A DNA stretch of 64,000 nucleotides from assembly GCA_020354125.1 (NCBI GenBank), contig CP070643.1, forward strand, positions 3,291,694-3,355,693. Direction: 5' to 3'. Below are positions 26,716-34,849 of the stretch, in pieces. This DNA is from Betaproteobacteria bacterium. GTDB lineage: Bacteria > Pseudomonadota > Gammaproteobacteria > Burkholderiales > Eutrophovitaceae. Position 1 is the first letter of the stretch, and every line of letters begins with the position of its first letter. The notes below the pieces were generated by a model. The model had not been told where the DNA came from, did no database searches, and saw nothing but the letters and a program-made list of their open reading frames with translations. Position numbers and translations under genes: made by a program.

Positions 26716-26742
26716 CGATGCCCGGCCATCAGGCCGGGCATC
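26716..26742 (-). terminator. Terminator of the peroxiredoxin-glutaredoxin gene
   Basis: GATGCCCGGCC and GGCCGGGCATC form a perfect 11 bp stem with a short loop. On the minus strand it is followed by CACCTTTTAATTATC. It begins 34 bp after the stop of the hybrid peroxiredoxin gene. Confidence 0.8.
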
Positions 26743-26775
26743 GCACACAGTGTGTGCCTCAAGCCGATAAACAGC

Positions 26776-27516
26776 TCACGCTGCTTTGCGCGCCCACTGA
26801 TCGAGTGTTTCGGCGTCGCCGATGTGCTGCCCGTTGATGAACACCTGCGGCACAGTCTGCTGACCGGTCACCGCACCAATGACCTTGCTTCGAATCTGGT
26901 GTGTGAGGGGGATCTCGACGTATTCATAACCCAATTCAGTCAACTTCGCCTTCGCCCTGGCGCAGAAGCCGCAACCTTCGCGCGTGAAGATGGCGACCTG
27001 ATCGGGCTTTTTCGCCTGCGGGTTGATGAAATCGAGCATGGTGTCGGCGTCAGACACTTCGAACGGGTCGCCCTCTTTCTCTGGCTCGATGAACTGTTTG
27101 ACGATGATGCCGTCCTTGACCAGCATCGAGTAACGCCACGAGCGCTTGCCGAAACCGAGGTCGGACTTGTCGACCAGCATGCCGATCTGTTCGGTGAATT
27201 CGCCGTTGCCATCGGGGATCAGTCGCACGTTCTGCGACTCCTGGTCCTTGGCCCACTCATTCATGACAAAGGTGTCGTTGACCGAGACACAGACGATCTC
27301 ATCGACACCGTTAGCAAAAAACGCCGGCGCCAACTCGTTGTAGCGCGGCAGGTGGGTCGAAGAGCAAGTCGGTGTAAACGCGCCGGGCAGCGAAAACACC
27401 ACGACAGTTTTGCTGGCAAAAATCTCTTTGCTGGTCACGGTCTTCCATTCATCATCTTCGCGAATGCGAAACGACACCTCAGGTATTGGACGGCCTTCAC
27501 TATTGGGTAACGACAT
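26776..27516 (-). CDS. Hybrid peroxiredoxin-glutaredoxin (Prx5/Grx)
   Basis: This 246-residue fusion has an N-terminal Prx5-type domain with peroxidatic Cys51 in PGAFTPTCSSTH, and a C-terminal glutaredoxin domain (about 172-246) with Cys182-Gly-Phe-Cys185 and TVPQVFINGQHIGDAE. It reduces peroxides using glutathione, the glutaredoxin part recycling the peroxidase part. The CGFC active site differs from the CPYC/CPFC usual in glutaredoxins. AGGAGA precedes the ATG. A decayed copy of its 3' end lies at 24798-24876. Confidence 0.93.
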   Translation of the reverse strand: MSLPNSEGRPIPEVSFRIREDDEWKTVTSKEIFASKTVVVFSLPGAFTPTCSSTHLPRYNELAPAFFANGVDEIVCVSVNDTFVMNEWAKDQESQNVRLIPDGNGEFTEQIGMLVDKSDLGFGKRSWRYSMLVKDGIIVKQFIEPEKEGDPFEVSDADTMLDFINPQAKKPDQVAIFTREGCGFCARAKAKLTELGYEYVEIPLTHQIRSKVIGAVTGQQTVPQVFINGQHIGDAETLDQWARKAA

Positions 27517-27753
27517 GTTTAATCTCCTGTTTGATGGGTGGATAAGGCAAATTCAAGCCTGATGAAATGAATTATCCTGAACCACCATTAATCAATCCAA
27601 CGAGTTATTTTTGTCATTTTGATCCAAGAATCCGATCAGTAAGCGTCCTGGACTGCGTCGCTTTGCTGACCTTGGCGTCGCGATTTCGCGTTATTGCCGA
27701 TTCTTCTTCGTTTCAGATGCTCGCAGCCACGAAGGAGAACACAGGTTCGTACT

Positions 27754-27780
27754 ACCTGCGCGCAACAAGCGCGCGCAGGT
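27754..27780 (-). terminator. Hairpin downstream of phaC
   Basis: ACCTGCGCGC and GCGCGCAGGT form a perfect 10 bp GC-rich stem with a 7-base loop, 34 bp after the phaC stop. No clear T-run follows, so termination may be weak or Rho-aided. The remaining bases up to the next gene hold no visible gene. Confidence 0.5.
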
Positions 27781-27813
27781 TACTGAAGCTGGGGAGCGTT
27801 CTCGAATATGCCG

Positions 27814-29766
27814 TTAACCGGCGCTGCTTTTCGCGTTCTTCTTGGGTTTGGCCGCTCTCTCAGGTTTCGCTGCGGTTCGCTTTCGCGCCGCCGGCTTTTC
27901 GGTGGACGGTTCCTCGACTTTCGGAGTTGCGCCGGCAGTGGTTTCTGTGTGGGTGTCCAGCCTGAAACTGGCATAGCTTCCCGGCGCGTCTTCCAGCGCT
28001 TTCAGCCCGGCATCACCCGGTTTGCGCGCTGGTACCTTCTTGCCGCCAAACTCGGCAATCCAGTCAAGCCAGTCGTTCCACCAGGAACCCGGGTTTTTCT
28101 CGGCGGCTTCCAGCCAGCCGTCAGCGTCATCGGCGAGAGACGGATTGGTCCAATACCAGTACTTGTTCGATTTTGGCGGGTTCACAATGCCGGCGATATG
28201 CCCGGACCCCCCGAGTACGAACTTGACGGGTCCCTTGAATAACTTGGCGCCTGCGTAAGTCGACTTCCACGGCGCGATGTGGTCCTCCAACGTAGAGATG
28301 AAGTAGCTTGGCGTTTCCACCTGCGACAAGTCAATCGCCTCACCCGCCAGCGAAATGCCTCCGGGTTCGCGCAACTCGTTGCGGATGTACATGTGACGCA
28401 GATAGAACGTATGCATGCGCGCCGGCATGCGGGTGGCATCCGAATTCCAGTACAGCAAGTCGAACGGCATCGGTTCACGGCCAAGCAAATAATTGTTAAC
28501 CACGAACGACCAGACCAGGTCATTGGCGCGCAGCAAATTGAAAGTCGACGCCATTTCCGAACCTTCGAGGAAACCGCGTTGCTGCATTTTCTTCTCGAGG
28601 TTGGCAAGCACGCCCTCATCAACGAATACACCCAGTTCCCCGGGTTCTTCGAAATCAATCATGGTCGTGAAGAAGGTCGCACTCTTGACGCGGTCAGCTT
28701 GGCCGCGTGACCTCAACCAACCCAGTGCGGTTGCGGCCAGAGTGCCACCGAGGCAGTAACCGATCAGGTTGATCGATTCTTCGCCGGTTGCTTTCTTGAC
28801 GGCGTCCATTGCTGCCAAAGGCCCTTCGATCAGGTAGTCGTCGAAGGTCTTTTCCGCCAGCTTCTCGTCGGGATTGACCCAGGAAATGACGAACACGGTA
28901 ATGCCTTGGTCGACGGCCCATTTGATGAACGAGTTGCTTTGGCGTAAGTCGAGTATGTAGTACTTGTTGATCCACGGCGGCACTATCAGCAGTGGCGTGC
29001 TGTAGACATCGGGAGTGGTCGGTTCATATTGGATCAGTTGCATCAGTTCCGTCTGGAACACAACTTTGCCAGGCGTGGTCGCAACGTTCTCGCCCATCTT
29101 GAACGCCTTGTTATCGACCATTTTGATGGCCAGTTTGCCCTGGCCGCGATCAATGTCGTTGAGCAGGTTGTTCAGGCCGTCGAGCAAGTTCTTGCCACCG
29201 GTTTCGATGGTGGCTTTCAGCACGTCCGGGTTGGTCAGCACAAAGTTGCTGGGCGCCAAAGCGTCGACATACTGCTTGGTGAAGAACTGGACTTTGCGGG
29301 CGGTCTGTTGGTCGAGCCCTTCGACTTCGGCAACAGTGTTCTGTACGTCCTCAGCTGCGACGAGGTAGGCCTGCCGGATGTAGTCGAACATCCAGTTATT
29401 CCACAAGTCGCTGCGGAAGCGCGGATCCGATTTTTGCTGTGGCGCCAGGGAAGTCGTCTCGGCGCCGGTCACCTGCTTTACCCACGATTGCCAAAGATCG
29501 AACTGGCTTTGCCACATCTTCATGCCTGCCTCGGCAAGTTTGTACGGATCTGACATCATGCGTGTCGCCAAATCCGCAAATGCCTTGCTCACGCCAATCT
29601 CGTCGGGGTGCTCCTCGTGCAGTTTCCTGGCCTGGTGGGCAAGATGAGTTTTGACGATGCGGTCGCTGCGTAAAGCAATTTCGGCAAGTGTCCGCGCCAC
29701 CTCGTTGGGCTCGGTTGCTGCTCCTTTATCTGCAGCATCGCTGGATTTTGTTGGTTGGTCTGCCAT
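27814..29766 (-). CDS. phaC: Class I poly(3-hydroxyalkanoate) synthase
   Basis: A 650-residue PhaC that polymerises (R)-3-hydroxyacyl-CoA into PHB on granules. The lipase-like box GYCLGGT holds the catalytic cysteine (residue 338 from this start); EDHIAPW and GGSGHIAGIVNPP carry the catalytic aspartate and histidine regions. The extreme C-terminus is a Lys/Ala/Pro-rich tail (about 40 residues), longer than usual for class I synthases and probably disordered. The ATG at 29766 is preferred over a GTG five codons upstream. No phaA, phaB or phasin gene is adjacent, but 3-hydroxybutyryl-CoA from the mutase pathway would be a precursor after stereochemical adjustment. Confidence 0.93.
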   Translation of the reverse strand: MADQPTKSSDAADKGAATEPNEVARTLAEIALRSDRIVKTHLAHQARKLHEEHPDEIGVSKAFADLATRMMSDPYKLAEAGMKMWQSQFDLWQSWVKQVTGAETTSLAPQQKSDPRFRSDLWNNWMFDYIRQAYLVAAEDVQNTVAEVEGLDQQTARKVQFFTKQYVDALAPSNFVLTNPDVLKATIETGGKNLLDGLNNLLNDIDRGQGKLAIKMVDNKAFKMGENVATTPGKVVFQTELMQLIQYEPTTPDVYSTPLLIVPPWINKYYILDLRQSNSFIKWAVDQGITVFVISWVNPDEKLAEKTFDDYLIEGPLAAMDAVKKATGEESINLIGYCLGGTLAATALGWLRSRGQADRVKSATFFTTMIDFEEPGELGVFVDEGVLANLEKKMQQRGFLEGSEMASTFNLLRANDLVWSFVVNNYLLGREPMPFDLLYWNSDATRMPARMHTFYLRHMYIRNELREPGGISLAGEAIDLSQVETPSYFISTLEDHIAPWKSTYAGAKLFKGPVKFVLGGSGHIAGIVNPPKSNKYWYWTNPSLADDADGWLEAAEKNPGSWWNDWLDWIAEFGGKKVPARKPGDAGLKALEDAPGSYASFRLDTHTETTAGATPKVEEPSTEKPAARKRTAAKPERAAKPKKNAKSSAG

Positions 29767-30009
29767 ATTCGTCTTCGCCACGTTGTTGAGTCGGCATACT
29801 AAGCGCCAGCTCCGGGTGTGATCGGCACGTCCTCCTGTGCCGGGTGAGCTGTCGGGATCGTGTGAACATTGAGCTTCGGCTGCAGGCCTTGGCTCGGTCT
29901 GTCTATTCTATTCCAATATTTGATTGGCAAGCTCCCCGATGGTGCTCGGGGATGCTGAACGAATTAGCTTGTCACAGACAGGTTTCAGAAGCGTGATATC
30001 CGCTGCCGC

Positions 30010-30663
30010 CTATTTGTCGCTTGTTCGGCTGGGTGTTCCGTAACTTCGGAATTTCCTGAGGACCGTATTCATCTCCCGCACAGAGAGAATCTTCGGCTTT
30101 CCGATCTGCAGGGCGCGCCAGTATTGTTCGCACAGCGCCTCGACTTCGATTGCCAGTGACAGCGCTTTCTCCAGTTCGGCGCCAGTGGCGATCATTCCAT
30201 GATTGGCAAGCAGACAGGCCTTGCGATCCGCCAGTGCTTTGAGTGCGTTATTCGACAACTTCTGTGTTCCGAAGGTGGCGTAGGGGGCGCATCGGATGTT
30301 GTTACCGCCGGCCACAGCAATCATGTAGTGAAAAGCTGGGACGTCTTTGCACAGGCAAGCGATCGTTGTGGCAAAGCTCGAGTGGGTGTGAACCACTGCT
30401 CCAACGTCGCTACGGTTGTGGTAAATATCGTGGTGAAAGCGCCACTCTGAAGAAGGCGCCCACTTTCCGCTTGGCTTTCCCGCCGCGTTGACGAAGACGA
30501 TGTCCGCCGGCCGGGTGTTCTCATAGCGACGCCCGGATGGCGTGATGAGAAAGCCGGTTTTCCAGCGCGCGCTGACGTTACCGGAAGTTCCGCGATTGAT
30601 GCCGAGCGAATTCATCGCCAGTGCCGTGCGGATGATGTCCTTGCGCAGCTGCTGCTCAGTCAC
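30010..30663 (-). CDS. Class II aldolase (Ald2/fuculose-phosphate aldolase type)
   Basis: This 217-residue zinc aldolase of the FucA/MtnB/AraD family shows RGTSGNVSAR, TPSGRRY, SSEWRFHHDIY and the metal-binding VHTH, with a later HG pair. It follows mtnA with only two bases between them, beginning at a GTG. Class II aldolases beside mtnA act in the DHAP shunt, splitting 5-deoxyribulose-1-phosphate or 5-methylthioribulose-1-phosphate to DHAP and an aldehyde; the MtnB dehydratase of the methionine salvage pathway is a relative. No mtnC, mtnD or mtnK is visible, which favours the aldolase reading. Confidence 0.75.
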   Translation of the reverse strand: MTEQQLRKDIIRTALAMNSLGINRGTSGNVSARWKTGFLITPSGRRYENTRPADIVFVNAAGKPSGKWAPSSEWRFHHDIYHNRSDVGAVVHTHSSFATTIACLCKDVPAFHYMIAVAGGNNIRCAPYATFGTQKLSNNALKALADRKACLLANHGMIATGAELEKALSLAIEVEALCEQYWRALQIGKPKILSVREMNTVLRKFRSYGTPSRTSDK

Positions 30664-30665
30664 GA

Positions 30666-31736
30666 TTACTTGCCGGCGATGGAAGCAAGTCCGTCGCGGG
30701 TTGCCGGTATCACGCCGAGTTCAGTGATGATGCCGGTAATCAGCTCGGCGGGTGTGACGTCGAAGCCCGGATTTGCCACCTGCATGTCATCGGTTCCAAT
30801 GGTGACCCGGGCTATTTGCCCATCGCTGTCGAGGCCTTGCACAAAGCGTATCTCGTCGCCACTGCGCTCCTCGATGGGTATTTCACTGAATGCATCATCA
30901 ATGCTCCAGTCGATCGTCGGGCTAGGTACCGCTGCATAGAACGGAACCGCGGACTGCTTTGCTGCCAGCGCCTTGAGATAGGTGCCGATTTTGTTGCAGA
31001 CGTGACCGTCGCGGGTGACGCGATCGGCACCGACGATTACCAGATCGACCTGACCTCTTTGCGTCAGGTGTCCACCGGCATTGTCGGTAATCAACGTGTA
31101 TGGCACGCCGTGGGCGGACAATTCCCAGGCGGTGAGAAATCCCTGGCTTCGAGGCCGCGTTTCGTCGACCCAGACGTGAACCTGTATGCCCTCGTCATGC
31201 GCCAGGTAGATCGGCGCAAGTGCCGTTCCGTAATCGACCGTCGCAAGCCAGCCGGCGTTGCAATGGGTCAATATGTTCACGACATCGCGATGTTTGGCGA
31301 CTTCACGAATCAAAGGTAAGCCATGATCGCCGATTGAACGATTCAGCTCGGTGTCTTCGTCGGCTATGCGCCCTGCTTCGCTCCAGGCGACATCTACCCT
31401 CGCCGCTGGATCCAATGAGCCGAGTTGCCTGAGCATGCGGTCCAGAGACCATCGCAGGTTTACCGCTGTTGGGCGCGTGTCAGCGAGAGTGTCGATCGCA
31501 GCGGCAAGAGCGTTGTCGCTGGCATCCTTGTGCAACGCCAAAGCGACTCCGTACGCGGCGACCGCGCCGATCAGTGGCGCACCGCGAACCTGCATTGTCT
31601 TGATCGCATGTGCCACTTCTTCGCAGGTGCGCAAAGTCAAGGTGCGAAACTCGTAAGGCAGGCTAGTCTGGTCGATAATGCCGACGCTGTCGCCGTCGCG
31701 CCAGACGCTTCGATAGCTGACGTCGCCGACTTTCAT
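30666..31736 (-). CDS. mtnA: Methylthioribose-1-phosphate isomerase
   Basis: This 356-residue aldose-ketose isomerase of the eIF2B-like family has VRGAPLIGAVAAYG, THCNAGWLATVDYGTAL (catalytic Cys region), ETRPRSQGFLTAWEL and VGADRVTRDGHVCNKIGTY (catalytic Asp). It converts 5-methylthioribose-1-phosphate, or 5-deoxyribose-1-phosphate, to the ribulose form. It lies 17 bp after the MBL hydrolase gene and 2 bp before the class II aldolase. Together they could recycle 5'-methylthioadenosine or 5'-deoxyadenosine, the latter a by-product of radical enzymes. Confidence 0.92.
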   Translation of the reverse strand: MKVGDVSYRSVWRDGDSVGIIDQTSLPYEFRTLTLRTCEEVAHAIKTMQVRGAPLIGAVAAYGVALALHKDASDNALAAAIDTLADTRPTAVNLRWSLDRMLRQLGSLDPAARVDVAWSEAGRIADEDTELNRSIGDHGLPLIREVAKHRDVVNILTHCNAGWLATVDYGTALAPIYLAHDEGIQVHVWVDETRPRSQGFLTAWELSAHGVPYTLITDNAGGHLTQRGQVDLVIVGADRVTRDGHVCNKIGTYLKALAAKQSAVPFYAAVPSPTIDWSIDDAFSEIPIEERSGDEIRFVQGLDSDGQIARVTIGTDDMQVANPGFDVTPAELITGIITELGVIPATRDGLASIAGK

Positions 31737-31753
31737 TGGTTCTTCATGCTGCG

Positions 31754-32818
31754 CTATTGGGCGAGCACGAATCGGCGCACACCATCGTCGCTTCGGCCTA
31801 GGAACTCGAGTTCGGACTGATACCAGAGGTTGTGTAGATGCGCGATCGATTCGCCCATGGCGAAAAAAAGCTGATGGGTGTCGAGCTTGCGGCGAAACAG
31901 GATCGGAAGCAAGTCAGCCGCGCAAGTTGGCGATTCGCAGGCAGCGCGAACATCCGCCAGCCGTTCTGCGTGATGCTGGTGCAGCATGTCGACTCTGGTA
32001 TGCGCGCCTATGAACGGCAGCCCATGGGAAGGCAGCACCAGGGTGTCGGCGGGAAGTTCGGTGAAGCGGTCAATGGATCGCAAAAACAGTTTCAGTGGGT
32101 CACCGAGGGGTTCAAACGGCCAGACGCTGACATTGGTGCTGATCTTCGGCAGTAACATGTCTCCCGAGATAAGCACGCCCAACGATGCGCAGTACAGTGC
32201 CGAGTGCTCCGGCGCATGTCCGTAACCGGTCATAACGCGCCAGGTATTGCCACCGATGTCGATTTCGTCGCCGTCGAGCAGCCGGATGTACTGATAGGGC
32301 GGCTCGGAGATGATGCGGCGATAGCCGTTGCCGCGTCCATCGATTGCCGCGCTGCGTTCCGTATCGAGACCGTGTTCGCGGAACAGGTCGGCGACCGCGC
32401 GCGCCGTGTTGCCGGCCTTGTCGTTGTAATTGGTATGGGCGGACAGGTACTCCGACTCGCTGGTCCACATCGGTACATTGAATCGCCGGGTTAGCCAACC
32501 GGCGTTGCCCATGTGGTCGGGATGATAGTGAGTGACGATGATCCGCTTCAAAGAACCGGCGATCTCCGGAGCTGAGAGGACGCGATCCCAGTTCTGTCTC
32601 GTTTCGTCGTTTGACAATCCGGTGTCGACCGCGGTCCACTGCTCGCCGTCGCGCAGCAGCCACAAATTGATGTGATCAAGCGCGAATGGCAGGTGCATGC
32701 GTAGCCAGAACACGCCGTTGGCGACCTCACGTACGGTGCCCGCCTCGGGCACTTGGGGAAACGGGAAGTTAAGCGCTGCGGGCGCGTCGGCCGCCTGCGC
32801 GGCAGCGGATTCAGGCAT
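31754..32818 (-). CDS. Metallo-beta-lactamase-fold hydrolase
   Basis: This 354-residue MBL protein has the zinc motif THYHPDHMG (about residues 95-103), the later GYGHAPEHSALYC and LPSHGLPF histidines and the GDMLLP aspartate. It resembles glyoxalase II-like/RNase Z-like hydrolases with a C-terminal helical extension, often acting on thioesters or lactones. It is the first gene of a minus-strand unit with mtnA and the aldolase and is divergent from liuR; the LiuR site at 32877 lies between them. No substrate can be deduced. Confidence 0.85.
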   Translation of the reverse strand: MPESAAAQAADAPAALNFPFPQVPEAGTVREVANGVFWLRMHLPFALDHINLWLLRDGEQWTAVDTGLSNDETRQNWDRVLSAPEIAGSLKRIIVTHYHPDHMGNAGWLTRRFNVPMWTSESEYLSAHTNYNDKAGNTARAVADLFREHGLDTERSAAIDGRGNGYRRIISEPPYQYIRLLDGDEIDIGGNTWRVMTGYGHAPEHSALYCASLGVLISGDMLLPKISTNVSVWPFEPLGDPLKLFLRSIDRFTELPADTLVLPSHGLPFIGAHTRVDMLHQHHAERLADVRAACESPTCAADLLPILFRRKLDTHQLFFAMGESIAHLHNLWYQSELEFLGRSDDGVRRFVLAQ

Positions 32819-32876
32819 TTTGTCGTGTCAAATGTTTAGTCAGATTGCGCCCAGAAGGGCATAATTCGGATTCTAC

Positions 32877-32895
32877 TTGACGTTTACGTAAACTG
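32877..32895. promoter_or_regulatory. LiuR operator in the liuR/MBL-hydrolase divergent region
   Basis: TTGACGTTTACGTAAACTG contains the core GTTTACGTAAAC palindrome. It ends 7 bp before the liuR ATG and begins 58 bp upstream of the MBL-hydrolase gene. Steric autorepression of liuR is likely, and control of the divergent MBL-mtnA-aldolase operon is possible. Confidence 0.75.
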
Positions 32896-32902
32896 TTCCT
32901 CA

Positions 32903-33334
32903 ATGGCTGATATTACCTTTACGATCACGGATCTGGCCCGCGAATTTGGCCTGACCACCCGTGCTATCCGTTTTTACGAGGACCAGGGCCTGCTGCACCC
33001 GCAGCGGGTTGGTAGAAGCCGTGTCTATGCCAACCGGGATAGAGTGCGCCTGAAACTGACGCTGCGCGGCAAGAGGCTTGGACTGTCGCTGTCGGAGATC
33101 CGTGAACTGCTCGATATGTACGACGCTGCCAAAGGTGGCCGGGGACAACTCGAGCGGTTCCTTGAAGTGCTGCAAAAGCGGCGTAGCGCGCTGGAACAGC
33201 AGCGCGAGGATATCGAGGCGGTGCTCGGCGAAATCTTGAGTTTCGAGAAGCAGTGCCATGAACTGCTGCAAAAGAAGCGCGAGGCCTCGGCGAAAAAGCA
33301 GACCGGTAACAGAGATTCTGAAGCAACAGTATGA
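32903..33334 (+). CDS. liuR: MerR-family regulator of leucine/isovalerate catabolism
   Basis: This 143-residue MerR protein has FTITDLAREFGLTTRAIRFYEDQGLL (winged helix), the second helix pair around RGKRLGLSLSEIRELLDMYDA and a coiled-coil dimerisation stretch to the C-terminus. Only one cysteine is present, late in the coiled coil, so it is not a metal sensor. LiuR controls branched-chain amino-acid degradation in proteobacteria through TTTACGTAAA-type sites, and such sites occur before this gene, before liuA and before icmF. Confidence 0.92.
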   Translation: MADITFTITDLAREFGLTTRAIRFYEDQGLLHPQRVGRSRVYANRDRVRLKLTLRGKRLGLSLSEIRELLDMYDAAKGGRGQLERFLEVLQKRRSALEQQREDIEAVLGEILSFEKQCHELLQKKREASAKKQTGNRDSEATV

Positions 33335-33369
33335 TTAAAAGAAATAATTTGTATGGCGACCAAACTTTG

Positions 33370-33391
33370 TTGACGTTTACGTAAACGTCAA
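33370..33391. promoter_or_regulatory. LiuR operator upstream of liuA
   Basis: A perfect 22 bp palindrome centred on GTTTACGTAAAC, with TTGAC and GTCAA outer arms, 78 bp before the liuA ATG. It is the best copy of the three LiuR-like sites in this window. Confidence 0.85.
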
Positions 33392-33469
33392 ATAGAGTCG
33401 CTTTTCGCTCAGCTATGTGCACGGCTTTGGCGGGTGCCGGGCATGCCAGAGACAACCGGAGCTTGAGAC

Positions 33470-34657
33470 ATGAAACCAGGTGATTCTTTCCTCAAAGAGT
33501 TCCCCTCCCTGAATTTCGGCTTGGGAGAGGACATCGACATGTTGCGCGAAGCCGTCAAGGCCTTTGCCTCCGAACAGATCGCGCCGCGGGCAGCGCAGAT
33601 CGACCGCTCGAACGAGTTTCCGATGGACTTGTGGCGCCAGTTCGGCGATCTGGGTCTGCTCGGAATCACGGTGGAAGAAGAGTACGGCGGTAGCAACATG
33701 GGTTATCTGGCCCACGTCGTCGCGGTGGAAGAGATCTCCCGCGCATCGGCCGCGGTAGGTCTGTCTTACGGCGCGCATTCCAACCTTTGCGTCAACCAGA
33801 TCCGTCGCAACGGCTCGCCTGCGCAGAAGACCAGGTATCTACCGAAGCTCATTTCCGGCTTGCACGTCGGTGCGCTCGCCATGAGCGAACCCAATGCCGG
33901 ATCTGATGTGGTCAGCATGAAATTGCGTGCCGACAAGCGGGGTGACCGCTACGTACTCAACGGCAACAAGATGTGGATCACCAACGGACCCGACGCGGAC
34001 GTGCTGGTCATCTACGCCAAGACCGATATTGACGCCGGGCCCCGTGGCATTACCGCGTTCATTGTCGAAAAGGGGTTCAAAGGGTTTTCCACGGCGCAGA
34101 AGCTCGACAAGCTCGGAATGCGCGGTTCGAATACCTGCGAGCTGGTGTTCCAGGACTGCGAAATCCCCGAACAGAACGTCCTCGGCGAAGTGAATAAAGG
34201 TGTGCACGTGCTGATGAGCGGACTCGATTACGAGCGCGCAGTGCTTGCCGGTGGGCCGCTGGGCTTGATGCAAGCTTGCATGGATGTAGTCCTTCCATAC
34301 GTGCACGACCGGGTGCAGTTCGGTCAGCCGATTGGCGAGTTTCAGCTCATGCAGGGCAAACTGGCTGATATGTACACCACCATGAATGCCTGCAAAGCGT
34401 ACGTCTACGCTGTTGGCCGCGCTTGCGACCGTGGGGAAACGACGCGCAAGGACGCCGCTGGCGCAGTTCTTTATGCAGCCGAAAAATCGACTTGGATGGC
34501 CGGAGAGGCGATCCAGGCGCTCGGAGGTATGGGATACATTAATGAAACACCAACCGGCCGTCTTTGGCGCGACTCCAAACTGTACGAGATCGGGGCAGGA
34601 ACGTCCGAGATTCGCCGCTGGTTGATTGGCCGCGAGCTCTTCTCCGAAACCAAGTGA
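33470..34657 (+). CDS. liuA: Isovaleryl-CoA dehydrogenase
   Basis: This 395-residue FAD acyl-CoA dehydrogenase oxidises isovaleryl-CoA to 3-methylcrotonyl-CoA, passing electrons to ETF. The catalytic base is at the IVD position: Glu255 in [15 protein letters not shown]. Other motifs include [32 protein letters not shown] and, near the end, [17 protein letters not shown], where the MCAD-type Glu position is Gly-Ala. It is the first structural gene after the LiuR site, in the usual liu order, but is cut off from the other liu genes by aceK and a thiolase. Confidence 0.95.
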   Translation: MKPGDSFLKEFPSLNFGLGEDIDMLREAVKAFASEQIAPRAAQIDRSNEFPMDLWRQFGDLGLLGITVEEEYGGSNMGYLAHVVAVEEISRASAAVGLSYGAHSNLCVNQIRRNGSPAQKTRYLPKLISGLHVGALAMSEPNAGSDVVSMKLRADKRGDRYVLNGNKMWITNGPDADVLVIYAKTDIDAGPRGITAFIVEKGFKGFSTAQKLDKLGMRGSNTCELVFQDCEIPEQNVLGEVNKGVHVLMSGLDYERAVLAGGPLGLMQACMDVVLPYVHDRVQFGQPIGEFQLMQGKLADMYTTMNACKAYVYAVGRACDRGETTRKDAAGAVLYAAEKSTWMAGEAIQALGGMGYINETPTGRLWRDSKLYEIGAGTSEIRRWLIGRELFSETK

Positions 34658-34665
34658 TCTCAGGA

Positions 34666-34836
34666 TCTCACCGCGGAGCACGCGAAGGACGCGCAGGGCA
34701 ATGAAAAGAATGCGCCTTACTGGGGTCGAAAATCATGCAGGTACAGTGAGCGCGGCCGCCTCTGACACGATGGTCGATGGACTTCAATTCGAATCGGTTA
34801 TTCCTCTGCGCCCTCGGTGTACTCGGCGGTTAGAGA
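34666..34836. repeat. Inverted-repeat intergenic element between liuA and aceK
   Basis: The left arm TCACCGCGGAGCACGCGAAG (from 34668, followed by GACGCGCAGGG) is mirrored at 34799-34836 by CCTCTGCGCCCTCGGTGTAC and CTCGGCGGTTAGAGA. The arms match imperfectly over about 35 bp with two small gaps. About 95 bp of unrelated sequence lies between. This pattern fits a REP/MITE-like element or a very long transcript hairpin. A short similar piece, CTCCGCGGTGAGAGA, is at about 449-463. Confidence 0.55.
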
Positions 34837-34849
34837 GTTTGTAGTTGCG

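Noticed and set aside
27567-27965. 132-codon plus-strand frame between the peroxiredoxin and phaC genes
   Set aside because: It runs into the phaC 3' end on the opposite strand and has no family features.
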